DNA of 52,317 bases from Kribbella sp. VKM Ac-2568 (GCF_004345365.1 NZ_SLVF01000025.1:1-52317), one strand, 5' to 3'; shown: positions 1 to 7,918, counted from the stretch's first letter. Numbers and translations: made by a program. Notes: a model not told the origin generated them from the letters alone.

Positions 1-723
1 CCCGCCCGGCTGCTCGACATGGTCGAGGGCCGCTCCAAGCAAGCGTTCAAGTACTGGCTCGCCGACCGCGACGAGGCCTGGCGCGACGCCGTGGAGGTCG
101 TTGCGATGGACGGCTTCACCGGCTTCAAGACCGCGGCTGCCGAAGAGTTGCCCGACGCGATCGCGGTCATGGATCCCTTCCACGTCGTCCGGCTGGCCGG
201 CGATGCGCTGGACCTGTGCCGCCGCCGCGTCCAGCAAGCCATCCACGGCCACCGCGGCCGCAAGGACGACCCGCTCTACTCGGCGCGCCGGACGCTGCAC
301 ACCGGCGCCGATCTCCTCACCGACAAGCAGACGCGGCGACTCACCGACCTGTTCGCGACCGACGAGCACGTCGAGATCGAAGCGACCTGGGGGATCTACC
401 AGCAGATGATCGCCGCATACCGCGAACCCGACCGCACCCAAGGCAGGAAGCTGATGCAGCAGCTCATCGACTCGGTCAGCCACAGCGTGCCCGCCGCGCT
501 CGTCGAAGTCATCACACTCGGCCGGACCCTGAAGAAGCGCGCCGCTGACGTGCTGGCCTACTTCGACCGGCCCGGCACATCCAACGGGCCGACCGAGGCC
601 ATCAACGGCCGACTCGAACACCTCCGCGGCTCCGCACTCGGGTTCCGCAACCTCACCAACTACATCGCCAGATCCCTGCTCGAGACCGGCGGCTTCAGGC
701 CGCAACTACACCCTCGATTGTGA
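1..723 (+). CDS. ISL3-family transposase, C-terminal part
   Basis: This is a DDE transposase cut at its 5' end by the window. The visible part, about 240 residues, includes the catalytic-core segment VVAMDGFTGF (the conserved Asp after a hydrophobic strand), the DPFHVVRLAG segment, and the closing block NGPTEAINGRLEHLRG with GFRNLTNYIARSLLE, which is diagnostic for ISL3 transposases (catalytic Glu in TEAINGR). The frame runs through position 1 without a stop, so the first internal Met at 19 is not the true start. A full family member has about 400-550 residues. Nothing suggests it is broken in the visible part. Confidence 0.88.
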   Translation, partial: PARLLDMVEGRSKQAFKYWLADRDEAWRDAVEVVAMDGFTGFKTAAAEELPDAIAVMDPFHVVRLAGDALDLCRRRVQQAIHGHRGRKDDPLYSARRTLHTGADLLTDKQTRRLTDLFATDEHVEIEATWGIYQQMIAAYREPDRTQGRKLMQQLIDSVSHSVPAALVEVITLGRTLKKRAADVLAYFDRPGTSNGPTEAINGRLEHLRGSALGFRNLTNYIARSLLETGGFRPQLHPRL

Positions 724-729
724 AGAGCC
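1..729 (+). mobile_element. ISL3-family insertion sequence, right part only
   Basis: The reading frame is open from the window edge and ends in a typical ISL3 transposase C-terminus. The bases GAAGAGCC at 722-729 are the complement of GGCTCTTC, the usual outer start of ISL3-family terminal repeats, so the right end of the element is placed at 729. The stop codon lies inside this terminal repeat. The next eight bases (agattagc, 730-737) would be one copy of the family's usual 8-bp target duplication; the other copy is outside the window. The left end is not visible. Confidence 0.8.
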
Positions 730-1034
730 AGATTAGCTCTCAATCGGCCATTTGATTCGCAGCCTTTCGAAGGCGACAGCCGGCAACCGGCAAGGAGAAC
801 ACTGTGCACTGCAATGGCAGTAAGCAGACGATCGCCGCGACCGGCATCGTCCCAGCTCGACGGTGCGCCATCAGCGGATGAAGTGACCGCGACGTCGTGA
901 CATCTGCCCTGTCCACGTGTCACGTGTATCGGTTCATGCATTTGCTTTCGGCGGGGACGACGTAGCGGGTTTTGGGAGTTGCCGACGCTCGCTGCCCGGC
1001 CGCATGCTCCTTCTGCGTTCGCGACGCCAAAGGA
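730..1034. other. Gap between insertion sequence and XRE regulator
   Basis: This stretch of about 300 bases lies between the ISL3 terminus and the 3' end of the regulator gene on the minus strand. Open frames here have no recognisable protein character. I see no convincing terminator or RNA gene. It may be flanking DNA split by the insertion. Confidence 0.4.
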
Positions 1035-2498
1035 TTATGTAGATGCCGGACCAATAATGCTGTGGCGATGCCGCCACGCCAGGCTCAGGCAGGCGGCGCT
1101 GGTTTGGCCCAGTGGCTCCGCTGTGATGAGGCGGGTGACGGTCTCCTGGTCGAAGGGCAGGCCGCGGATTGACTTGTTGTTGTCGAGGGAGAGTACGACC
1201 TCGCCTTCGGGGTTGGTGGCGACCAGGTCGCGGAAGAGGTGGTCGAAGGTGCTGGCGTCGATGACGGTGACGGTGGCGACGGATGCGTTGAGGCTGAGTG
1301 CGTCGAGGATGACGCCGAGCGCGTAGGCCTGGAGCCTGCCGGTGTTCTTGGCCTCGGTCATGTCGCGGTAGAACGGCCATACGTCGTAGTCGACCGGTGT
1401 GCCGGTGCTGCCGTCGTGTTCGGGGTGTCCGAGCATCTCTTCGCTGTACTCGCGGACCATGTTGCGCCAGATGTTTAGGTCGGTCTGGATGCTCTCGGTG
1501 GCGATGCTGGCGGGCTGAAACTCGCCCGCTGGCAGCAGACTGTAGTGTCGGCCGTTGGTGACCTGCGTTGGATCGCGGCGTAGCAGGAAGAAGGTTCCTG
1601 ATCCGTCTGAGGTATTGCGGCGGATGGTGAGGGTCGAGATGCCGGGGTTGACGATCCGCGCCGACAGATCAAAGGGGTCGGCGACGAGGGCGCGGAACGG
1701 GAGCCGCGGCCAGCTGAGGTCTCCGGCCATCTCGGCCTGGGCCGATTCGTGCGCGATCGGCTCGGAGACGTCGAGCTTGTCGAAGAACGTCGCCAGCCCG
1801 AACGTCAGCTCGCCGGCGCCCTCGCCCCAGTTGAGGTCGGTGAGGCGGTAACTGTGCCTGTTCTCGAACAGGGCCGGTGGCCTGAGGTAGCGGATGGCGG
1901 CGGTGTATCGCTGGAATGCGTGGCCCGGAGCGCGCAGCGGAAGGGTTGGCCGAGCTTCCGCCTGCTCGCCAGTGACCCGCGGTACAGGAGGATTTGCCGT
2001 CCATCGGAGGGTGAGGTTGTCGAGCGCCACCGGCGCATCCGGCAGCCAAGCCTGAGGCGTAAGTGCCGGCACCTCTCCTACCCGCAATTGCTTGTCGTAC
2101 AAATCGGCGGTCCGTGCGGCAAGTCCGATGCCGCTCTCGATGAGGTACTGCCGCACCTCGCGCCACGCGGCTTGGCTTGCCTCGACCGCCGCTACGGGCA
2201 ATGGCCGAGAGTCGGTCGTAACTGTAGCGGTGGCGGGCCGCAGGACGTCGGCTGCTCCGTCCTCCGCTGCCGCTAACAGCAGCCCGAAGCGGCGCTGGAC
2301 TGCGTCCCCGGCGTCGGCCAGGGCAGTGTCGAGGATCTCTTGCATTGCCGGGGATAGCACCACGTCCGGTTTCGCCTCCCAGTTCGCCCCGGTGCGGACG
2401 CCCGCGCCGAGCCGGTTGGCGAATGCCTCGTTGCTCATCCGCAGTGATGCTCGGAGCGCCGACGCGCGCCGACCTGTCCAGATGTCCACTACGTCCAT
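1035..2498 (-). CDS. XRE-type DNA-binding protein with a large C-terminal domain
   Basis: This is a 487-residue protein. The first 60 or so residues read as a helix-turn-helix of the XRE type (ALRASLRMSNEAFANRLGAG, then VRTGANWE). Residues 90-170 are a linker with a predicted helix. The C-terminal 300 residues form a separate domain containing REYSEEMLG, which resembles the core of a Nudix box (REUxEExGU), but with one extra residue and the upstream Gly and Glu at the wrong spacing; I do not claim hydrolase activity. The ATG at 2498 is preceded on the minus strand by GGAAGGA at a good distance. Proteins of this build are common singletons in actinomycetes and are assumed to be ligand-sensing regulators. 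It sits between the insertion sequence and the GntR/excisionase control region, and may be cargo or a control gene of the island. Confidence 0.7.
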   Translation of the reverse strand: MDVVDIWTGRRASALRASLRMSNEAFANRLGAGVRTGANWEAKPDVVLSPAMQEILDTALADAGDAVQRRFGLLLAAAEDGAADVLRPATATVTTDSRPLPVAAVEASQAAWREVRQYLIESGIGLAARTADLYDKQLRVGEVPALTPQAWLPDAPVALDNLTLRWTANPPVPRVTGEQAEARPTLPLRAPGHAFQRYTAAIRYLRPPALFENRHSYRLTDLNWGEGAGELTFGLATFFDKLDVSEPIAHESAQAEMAGDLSWPRLPFRALVADPFDLSARIVNPGISTLTIRRNTSDGSGTFFLLRRDPTQVTNGRHYSLLPAGEFQPASIATESIQTDLNIWRNMVREYSEEMLGHPEHDGSTGTPVDYDVWPFYRDMTEAKNTGRLQAYALGVILDALSLNASVATVTVIDASTFDHLFRDLVATNPEGEVVLSLDNNKSIRGLPFDQETVTRLITAEPLGQTSAACLSLAWRHRHSIIGPAST

Positions 2499-2543
2499 CG
2501 CGGGTGTCCTTCCGCAAGGTCAGCGCAGGGTCGGTGCACTGCG

Positions 2544-2572
2544 GTGGCACTGTCGATGCATCGTGGTGGCAT
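2544..2572. promoter_or_regulatory. Direct repeats GGTGGCA upstream of the XRE gene
   Basis: GGTGGCA occurs at 2544-2550 and 2566-2572, exactly 22 bp apart (two helical turns), with a weaker GGTGCA at 2534-2539. They lie 45-75 bp upstream of the minus-strand XRE start, where an autoregulatory operator would be expected. A short inverted repeat GTTGC/GCAAC follows at about 2574-2588. The role is inferred from position only. Confidence 0.35.
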
Positions 2573-2645
2573 GTTGCTCAAGGCAACGTGAGTATTCACT
2601 AGTTCCTATGAACGCAGGAGCAAACGGGAGCCGAGTGGACCACTC

Positions 2646-2993
2646 TCACGTCGAGGCCCCATCGCTTGTATCCAGGCGTTTCTCGACCGCAGCGAGTCTG
2701 CGCCCGAGATTCTCGACCGTCTCACGCAATGCTGCGAGGTTGTCGGTAGGGACATCGCCGTCCCCGGCAGCTACGAAGACGCCGCGGCCCTGCTGGGAGT
2801 ACACAAGACCTTCGTCGCGAAGTTGGTCGATGGCCTTCTGGAGAGTCATCAGGGCTACCCCCCACTCCCTGGAGAGGTCGCGGCCCGAGGGCAGCTTTGT
2901 GCCGGCCGCCAGTGTGCCGGACTGGATTGAGGCGCGCAGACCATCGGCGACCTGCATGTACGCCGGGCGAGGGTCGTTGGTGTCCACCTTCAT
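2646..2993 (-). CDS. Short GntR-family repressor
   Basis: This 115-residue protein has a clear GntR winged helix in residues 1-75 (PAYMQVADGLRASIQSG, LPSGRDLSREWGVA, TLQKAIDQLRDEGLVYS, GRGVFV). The large effector-binding domain of typical GntR proteins is missing. Instead there is a short C-terminal helix (LRETVENLGRRLAAVEKRL) with heptad spacing, a likely dimerisation coiled coil. Short GntR repressors of this kind (for example KorSA of pSAM2) control transfer and excision genes of actinomycete integrative elements. The gene is divergent from the excisionase-like gene, and the spacer carries a dense operator array, so it probably represses both itself and the element genes. Confidence 0.85.
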   Translation of the reverse strand: MKVDTNDPRPAYMQVADGLRASIQSGTLAAGTKLPSGRDLSREWGVALMTLQKAIDQLRDEGLVYSQQGRGVFVAAGDGDVPTDNLAALRETVENLGRRLAAVEKRLDTSDGAST

Positions 2994-3010
2994 GTTCCAA
3001 GGGTAGTCGA

Positions 3011-3090
3011 CCTAGATAACTAGATCAGCTCGCACGGCGAAGTCTTGTACAGGCAAGCGGCCTAGGTTAACCTAGGTCAACCTAGATAAC
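3011..3090. promoter_or_regulatory. CCTAG operator array between gntR and excisionase
   Basis: Three 10-bp units stand head to tail: CCTAGGTTAA (3061-3070), CCTAGGTCAA (3071-3080) and CCTAGATAAC (3081-3090). A fourth copy, CCTAGATAAC, lies at 3011-3020, at the gntR side. Bases 3061-3076 (CCTAGGTTAACCTAGG) form a perfect 16-bp palindrome. The one-helical-turn period and the position between two divergent genes indicate a repressor site, most likely for the adjacent GntR protein. The last unit lies just upstream of the excisionase ribosome binding site. Confidence 0.75.
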
Positions 3091-3110
3091 CTTTGATAAG
3101 GAGAGCGGTA

Positions 3111-3359
3111 GTGAGAGAAGACACAAGGCCCAGTGAGGTCGCACGGAAGTTCCTGAGTGTGGCTGCAGCAGCCGAGGTGCTCGGGCTGTCCGAGATGACC
3201 CTCTATCGGGTGATTCAGGCGAACTCGTTCCCGGCGGTCCGGGTCGGTCGCAGGTTGTTCATTCCGAGTCAGGCGCTGGACGACATGGCCACGGCGGCTA
3301 TCGCCAGCGGGGGAGTCGTCGATGCGGCTGAGTGGCGGCCCTCGCAGGTAGCGGGATGA
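3111..3359 (+). CDS. Excisionase-like helix-turn-helix protein
   Basis: This 82-residue protein has a MerR/HTH_17-type DNA-binding fold: LSVAAAAEVLGLSEMTLYRVIQ followed by FPAVRVGRRLFIPSQALDDM. This is the standard pattern of actinomycete excisionases (Xis). The GTG at 3111 is chosen because AAGGAG (3098-3103) stands 7 bases upstream; an in-frame TTG at 3093 would lie inside the operator array and has no ribosome binding site. It is divergent from the GntR gene and downstream of the CCTAG array, so it is expected to be repressed together with it. The integrase it would partner is 36 kb away at the other end and is broken. Confidence 0.8.
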   Translation: MREDTRPSEVARKFLSVAAAAEVLGLSEMTLYRVIQANSFPAVRVGRRLFIPSQALDDMATAAIASGGVVDAAEWRPSQVAG

Positions 3360-3394
3360 GACGCCACCCGCCATCGCAAGGCCAAAACGTTAAG

Positions 3395-3432
3395 ACCGGC
3401 CCCGCACAGGCGCCAACCAGAACAGGGCCGGT
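3395..3432. other. Inverted repeat after the excisionase gene
   Basis: ACCGGCCC (3395-3402) and GGGCCGGT (3425-3432) are perfectly complementary with a 22-base spacer. No T-run follows, so it is not a classical terminator. It may attenuate transcription into the transfer operon starting at 3472. Confidence 0.35.
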
Positions 3433-3471
3433 TCTCCCATCACTCAGCAACGAGTTCGAGAGGTCTACAGC

Positions 3472-3873
3472 ATGACTGACGCAGGTGAGAAGGGCACGGA
3501 GTGGGTGCCGCGGTTTGGGATGTTGGAGGTGTCGCGGGAGCGTGCGGAGCTGGTCCGGGGGTTGTTCGAGCTGGCGGCGTTCGTGGCCGATCACCCCGAG
3601 GTGCCCGTGCCGGCGGTGACCGCGTGTGTGCCGACGCGGTACGACGGCTGGGACGCTGAGCGGTCTCTGGTTGCTGACGTGGCTGCGGCGCTTGGCGTCG
3701 AGCCGGAGTTCAGGGCCGGCGGCGGCCACTACGAGGCCGAGAGGCTTTTCGGGCCGGTGCGGACGTACTCTCTGGCGATCACCCCTGAGCACATGGCGGC
3801 CTACGAGGCGTGGTCGTCGTACAGGGGCCTTGTCCAGCCTGTGGAGGATGTCGCGGCGGGTGAGTCGCGATGA
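3472..3873 (+). CDS. Hypothetical protein, first gene of the transfer operon
   Basis: This 133-residue soluble, acidic protein has no membrane segment or signal. The visible pattern includes MLEVSRERAELVRGLFELAAFVADHPEVP, split by alternating helices, and VPTRYDGWDAERSLVADVAAALG, which suggests an alpha/beta domain. I do not recognise a family. It begins the run of ten overlapping genes and overlaps the next gene by ATGA, so it is translationally coupled to the membrane protein behind it. Small proteins in this position are usual in actinomycete mobile elements, but no function is known to me. Confidence 0.75.
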   Translation: MTDAGEKGTEWVPRFGMLEVSRERAELVRGLFELAAFVADHPEVPVPAVTACVPTRYDGWDAERSLVADVAAALGVEPEFRAGGGHYEAERLFGPVRTYSLAITPEHMAAYEAWSSYRGLVQPVEDVAAGESR

Positions 3874-4388
3874 GTGGGCGCGCGGAGCTTGATTTGGCGT
3901 GGCGGATGCACGACTCGGCGGCGCTGGCGGTTGACCGTGCCGACACGAAGGCTGGTTTCGCGGCGGCGGCGGAGACCGCTCTGTCGGCGGCGGTGTTGAC
4001 GTTGGTGTCGCAGTCGCAGACCGCCCCGATCGGTGCGCGCGCGTTGTTCGGGTTGGCGCTGGTCGCGTTGGCGGTGGCGTTGGGTTCGGCGTTGCTGGTG
4101 GCGGTTCCGCGGCTGCACCGCCCGGCCGATGCGCTGGTGCCGGGGGAGTTCCTGTACTTCGGCGCGGTGCGCCGCCGCTCGATCGACCAGCTGCTGGACC
4201 GCCACCTCTCCTCGACGTACTCCGCCGACAAGGTCGCCGACCCGCTGGCGGCGGTCACCCACCAGGCCAAGCGGCTGGCCGACATCGCGTGGACGAAGCA
4301 CCAGTGGCTGCGGGTGTCGTTCCTGGCGGTCGTGGTCGGCGCGGCGTTGACGGTGGCCGGCCTGCTGCTGGGCGGTGGTTCCCGATGA
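3870..4388 (+). CDS. PycTM-like small membrane protein (Pycsar effector family)
   Basis: This 172-residue protein has three membrane segments: about residues 27-47, 58-80 and 149-170. The first is preceded by ADTKAGF, and the loop after the second contains PGEFLYFGAVRR. The combination of an A-D-x-K-A-G start to the first helix and a YFG motif after the second is what I know from the PycTM family (Pycsar effector, earlier DUF5706). In Pycsar defence, such proteins are opened by cyclic CMP or UMP and depolarise the membrane. No nucleotide cyclase is next to this gene. It overlaps the genes on both sides by ATGA and lies just before the coupling protein. Homologues on actinomycete elements are often annotated as plasmid transfer membrane proteins, so a role in transfer, exclusion or defence are all possible. 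Confidence 0.65.
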   Translation: MSGRAELDLAWRMHDSAALAVDRADTKAGFAAAAETALSAAVLTLVSQSQTAPIGARALFGLALVALAVALGSALLVAVPRLHRPADALVPGEFLYFGAVRRRSIDQLLDRHLSSTYSADKVADPLAAVTHQAKRLADIAWTKHQWLRVSFLAVVVGAALTVAGLLLGGGSR

Positions 4389-6655
4389 ACCGGCGGCCGA
4401 CGACCAGGGAAGGCGCGATGGTTCCGCGGTTCACCCTCGCGATGGTCGCGCTGCTGGCCGCCGGTGTCGCCGCGATCGCGGCCGACCAGACCCCGGGGCT
4501 GACCGAGGTGGGGTACTGGGCCGGGGCGGTCGGCGCGGTCGGGGTGGTGACGGCCGGTCTGTTGTTTTGGCGGTTGATGCACGGCGCGGTGATCGCGGCC
4601 CCGTTGTGGGTGTTGCTGGCCGGTGCGGTCGGGCTGCGCGCCGGCGCGCCGGGTGGTGCGGCGGGGTGGGTGATCGCTGCCGGGGTGTTGCTGCTGGTGA
4701 CGCTCGGCCTGGTCGCGGTGAACCGCCCGGTCGGTGGCGGTCTGGCGGTCTCGCTGTGGCTCGGCTACGCCGGGTTCTTGCTGCGCGCGCTGCCGGCCGA
4801 GGTGGAGGCGTCGTCGCGGTGGTGGTTGGTGCTGCTGGCGGCCGGTGTGTTGGCGGCCGGGACGGCCGGGTTCACGCTGCGGTCGCGGTCCAGCTCGCGT
4901 GGCCTGCTGCGGCGGCTCGGCCGGGCCGGACGGGTGACCGATGGGTTGGCCTCGGGTTGGGACGTGCACCGGGTGTCGTCGGGCGGGATGCTGCGGAAGA
5001 AGGCGAAGGTCATCCGCCCGGCCCTGGCGCAGCTGCCGGCGTGGAGGCGGCGCTTCGTGCCGTTGACCGATCTGGGTACGACGGTCGCGACGGTCGGCTG
5101 GTCGCGGCTGCGGTCGTCGGCCGAGGACCACACCGCGACGTTCGCCGGGCCGCGGGCCGGTAAGACCGGCCTGCTGATGGGGCATCTGCTGGACGCCCCG
5201 GGCGCGGTGATCGCGACCTCGACCAAGACCGACATTCTCGACGTGACCCGCACCCTGCGCGCCAAGCGGGGGCCGGTGTGGGTGTTCGACCCTGACGGGC
5301 TCACGACGGATGGTTCCACGATCACGTTCGACCCGCTGACCGGGTGCACCGATGCGGCGGTGGTGATGGACCGGGCGGCGGACCTGCTCGACGGGGTCGG
5401 TGGCAAGTCCGACGACGCCGCGCACTGGGTGGACCTCGCTAAGCAGGCCCTGACCGCGGTGATGCACGCCGCCGCGCTGGGCGGCTACTCGATGGCCGAC
5501 GTGCAGCGGTGGATCGCGCACCCTGACGACCGCGCGAAGGGTGACGTGCTGTACGAGCTGCGGGCCGCGAACGCGACCGGGTTCGAGCAGCAGGCCACGC
5601 AGTTCTTCACCAACAACGAACGGACCCGCTCCAGCATCAGCACGACGATCATGCCCGCGCTGAGCTGGCTGTCGGTGCCGGCGGCCGCCGCCGCGGCGGC
5701 ACCGGGTGGGGTGCCGTTCGATGTGGAGCGGCTGCTGGCCGAGACCGGCACCGTGTACCTGCTGGGCGCGGACGACCGCAAGACCGCGCCGCTGGTGACC
5801 GCGTTGACCGCGCACATCGCCCGCCACGCCAAGGCGCTCGCGGTCCGTACGCCGGGGCGGCGGCTGGACCCGCAGCTGACGATGGTGCTGGACGAGGCCG
5901 CGCTGATCTGCCTGATCCCGCTGGACAAGTGGACCGGCGACTTCGGGTCCCGCGGGATCACGCTGCACATCTCGGCCCAGTCCAGGGCACAGCTGCGCGA
6001 CCGGTTCGGCGAGGCCGCGACCGGCGCGCTGATGACCAACGTGACCACAAAGGTGCTGCTGGCCGGCACCAGCGACGACGACGACCTGCAGTTTTGGTCC
6101 ACGCTGTGCGGCGAACGCCTCGAGCAGGTCGCGACCCGCGACCGCACCACCGGCGGGGTGTCGGTCAGCGACCGCCGGGTCGCGGTCCTCACCCCGGGCC
6201 AGGTCGCGCAGCTGCGCGCCGGGCAGGCGCTGATCATCACCCGCGGGATGCCGCCCGCGATCGGGCGGGTCAAGATGGCGTGGAAGCGCCGGGACCTGCG
6301 GCTGGAGCGGTTCCACAACCACCGCGCCGTGCAGTGGGCCAGCCGTCAGTTGTCGGCCCTTGAGAGCCGGGCCGGTGCCCGGCTGCTCGCCGACGCTGCC
6401 TGGCTGCGCGACGAGATTCTGGCGCTGGCCGACCGGGCCGCGGCGGCCCGTCGGCGGGTCACCCGACCCGCCGTAGGCCGGGTGATGGATGGTCTGGCGG
6501 CCGCCTTGGCGTGGCTTGAGGTCAACGACCCGGCCCGGGAGCTGATCGCCCGGCTCCGGCTGGCCAGCGCGACCCGGCGGGCCCGCGCGGCGCTGGCCGC
6601 CCGCGGCACCGAGCAGCCTACGTCGGTGAACGAGCTGGACGGAGGCCGGCGATGA
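4385..6655 (+). CDS. TraG/VirD4-type coupling protein
   Basis: This 756-residue protein has an N-terminal membrane domain, about five hydrophobic segments within residues 12-165, and a cytoplasmic ATPase domain. The P-loop GPRAGKTG lies near residue 255 and the Walker B motif LTMVLDEAA near residue 500. LHISAQSRAQLRDRFGEAA matches the conserved arginine-finger region of TraG/TraD proteins. Coupling proteins bring the relaxase-DNA complex to the secretion channel and drive DNA export at the inner membrane. The ATG at 4385 overlaps the previous stop as ATGA; an earlier in-frame GTG at 4289 would lie deep inside the previous gene and is rejected. The C-terminal 130 residues are rich in Arg and Ala helices and may bind partner proteins. 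Confidence 0.9.
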   Translation: MNRRPTTREGAMVPRFTLAMVALLAAGVAAIAADQTPGLTEVGYWAGAVGAVGVVTAGLLFWRLMHGAVIAAPLWVLLAGAVGLRAGAPGGAAGWVIAAGVLLLVTLGLVAVNRPVGGGLAVSLWLGYAGFLLRALPAEVEASSRWWLVLLAAGVLAAGTAGFTLRSRSSSRGLLRRLGRAGRVTDGLASGWDVHRVSSGGMLRKKAKVIRPALAQLPAWRRRFVPLTDLGTTVATVGWSRLRSSAEDHTATFAGPRAGKTGLLMGHLLDAPGAVIATSTKTDILDVTRTLRAKRGPVWVFDPDGLTTDGSTITFDPLTGCTDAAVVMDRAADLLDGVGGKSDDAAHWVDLAKQALTAVMHAAALGGYSMADVQRWIAHPDDRAKGDVLYELRAANATGFEQQATQFFTNNERTRSSISTTIMPALSWLSVPAAAAAAAPGGVPFDVERLLAETGTVYLLGADDRKTAPLVTALTAHIARHAKALAVRTPGRRLDPQLTMVLDEAALICLIPLDKWTGDFGSRGITLHISAQSRAQLRDRFGEAATGALMTNVTTKVLLAGTSDDDDLQFWSTLCGERLEQVATRDRTTGGVSVSDRRVAVLTPGQVAQLRAGQALIITRGMPPAIGRVKMAWKRRDLRLERFHNHRAVQWASRQLSALESRAGARLLADAAWLRDEILALADRAAAARRRVTRPAVGRVMDGLAAALAWLEVNDPARELIARLRLASATRRARAALAARGTEQPTSVNELDGGRR

Positions 6656-6993
6656 CGTGGCCGACGGCAACGACCGTCACGGCCGGTCGCCTGTCCGTGG
6701 TCACGATCTGCGGTTCGACTCGGTTCCGGGCCGAGATGGCCGAGGTGAACCGGGAGCTGACCCTGGCCGGACACATCGTCCTCGCGCCGGGTGTGTTCGC
6801 CCACGATGGCGACGAGATCACCGACGCGGACAAGGCCAAGTTGGACCGGTTGCACCTGGCCAAGATCGACCTGGCCTGGTGGGTCTACGTGGTCAATCCC
6901 GGCGGCTATGTCGGCGACTCGACCCGACGCGAGATCGAGTACGCCAGGACTACCGGCAAGCCCGTGTGGTTCCTCGTCGAGGTGGCGTCGTGA
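6652..6993 (+). CDS. Nucleoside 2-deoxyribosyltransferase-like protein
   Basis: This 113-residue protein shows the pattern VTICGSTRF, then HIVLAPGVFAHDGDEI, LHLAKIDLAWWVYVVNPGGYVGDSTRREIEYA and GKPVWFL. This is the compact Rossmann-like fold of the nucleoside 2-deoxyribosyltransferase/DUF4406 group. Such small proteins are frequent in actinomycete phages and integrative elements. The GGYVG-STRREIEYA block corresponds to the catalytic Glu region of the family. The substrate is unknown, and nucleotide-metabolism and sensing roles are both open. It overlaps the coupling protein gene by ATGA. Confidence 0.75.
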   Translation: MTWPTATTVTAGRLSVVTICGSTRFRAEMAEVNRELTLAGHIVLAPGVFAHDGDEITDADKAKLDRLHLAKIDLAWWVYVVNPGGYVGDSTRREIEYARTTGKPVWFLVEVAS

Positions 6994-7724
6994 CGGGGCG
7001 CGGGGTGGAGTGGGTGCTGTTGTGGGACGGCCGGCGCTGGCCGGGCCGGGTCCGCGACGGCCTGCCCGAGTTCACGTTCGGGCAGGCGCCGTCGGGGCTG
7101 TCCACGCGGCGGCAGTTGCGTGAGCGTGGCCTGTGCCGTGGTGGCCAGGAGCCGTTCGCCCGGCTGACGTGGAAACGCGACCGTCGGTTCGCGTGGCTGT
7201 ACGTGGACGACAAGGCGAGGGCGAAGCGGACGCCGAGCGACAAGCAGCTTGCCGCGGTGAACAAGGCGCTGGCCGCACGGAAGGTCTGCGCCCAGTGCGG
7301 CCCGGTCGATCACTACGTACGCACCAGCGACCAGCTGTGCGGTGACTGCCACACCGCCGGAGCCACGCCCACCGCGAGCGGCACCGCCGGATGGCGCACC
7401 GTCCAGCGCTGGCAGGAAGAAGCCCCCGACGCCGACGACGAGGCGCAAGACCGGGCCGACAACGCGGCGGACGAGCACGGGGCCGGTCGGCTCGAGCGCC
7501 ACGAGGGCTCGGCGGTGGCTGCCCGCGCCGCCGAGGCCCTCGCGCAGTCCGCCGCCCGGTTCGATCACACCGACCGCGCCGAGCCTCACGGCGGTGGCGA
7601 GGCGGAGCGCGACGAGGAGCTCGCGCGCTGGCACGACGACGACCGCGCCGCCCGGCTCACCGCCGAGCAGGCCGACATCAGCGCCAGCCAGGCCCAGTGG
7701 CGCGACGAGAGGGGAGTGGCATGA
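6990..7724 (+). CDS. RRQRL-motif zinc-binding protein
   Basis: This 244-residue protein starts at the GTG at 6990, which overlaps the previous stop as GTGA; an upstream Met in the same frame lies inside the previous gene. Residues 30-45 contain the TRRQLRERGL motif. A zinc ribbon follows near residues 90-115 (KVCAQCGP and then QLCGDC). This matches the actinomycete element family called RRQRL motif-containing zinc-binding protein. The C-terminal 120 residues are acidic, low in complexity and helical, and contain ERDEELARWHDDD. Nearly the same string ends the relaxase of this operon. Function unknown; a scaffold or DNA-bridging role in transfer is possible. Confidence 0.75.
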   Translation: MTGRGVEWVLLWDGRRWPGRVRDGLPEFTFGQAPSGLSTRRQLRERGLCRGGQEPFARLTWKRDRRFAWLYVDDKARAKRTPSDKQLAAVNKALAARKVCAQCGPVDHYVRTSDQLCGDCHTAGATPTASGTAGWRTVQRWQEEAPDADDEAQDRADNAADEHGAGRLERHEGSAVAARAAEALAQSAARFDHTDRAEPHGGGEAERDEELARWHDDDRAARLTAEQADISASQAQWRDERGVA

Positions 7725-7918
7725 CGGCACCGATCGGAGCCGGAGGCAACGACCTGCGCGCCCGCTGGGCGTGTGCCCACTACGCCGACACGCGGGACCT
7801 CCCCGCCGTACCGGCCTTCGACGAGCACGGCCGGCCGGCCGGGTGGGTCGCGATCGACCCCGCGGCCATTGACGCCTGGCTCGCCGCCCACCGCGAGGAA
7901 GAGGAGGAGGACGACTGA
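7721..7918 (+). CDS. Small hypothetical protein
   Basis: This 65-residue protein begins at an ATGA overlap with the previous gene and ends one base into the next start (TGATG). The sequence includes LRARWACAHYADTRDLPAVPAFDEHGRPAGW and a closing acidic run HREEEEEDD. I do not recognise a family. The perfect overlap at both ends is the main evidence that it is a real gene. The AGWVAIDPAAIDAWLAAH segment resembles the short helical tails of excisionase-like proteins, but no helix-turn-helix is clear. Confidence 0.65.
   Translation: MTAPIGAGGNDLRARWACAHYADTRDLPAVPAFDEHGRPAGWVAIDPAAIDAWLAAHREEEEEDD

Noticed and set aside
2092..3006. Plus-strand frame of 304 codons across the XRE and GntR genes
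   Set aside because: It is an antisense shadow across two minus-strand regulators with clear helix-turn-helix motifs.
4289..4384. GTG start 32 codons upstream for the coupling protein
   Set aside because: It lies inside the previous gene without a ribosome binding site, while ATG at 4385 has an exact ATGA overlap like the rest of the operon.
3779..6670. Very long minus-strand frame (963 codons) opposite the transfer genes
   Set aside because: It is extremely Arg/Gln/Pro/His-rich, has no recognisable domain, and lies opposite well-supported overlapping genes; it is a high-G+C antisense shadow.
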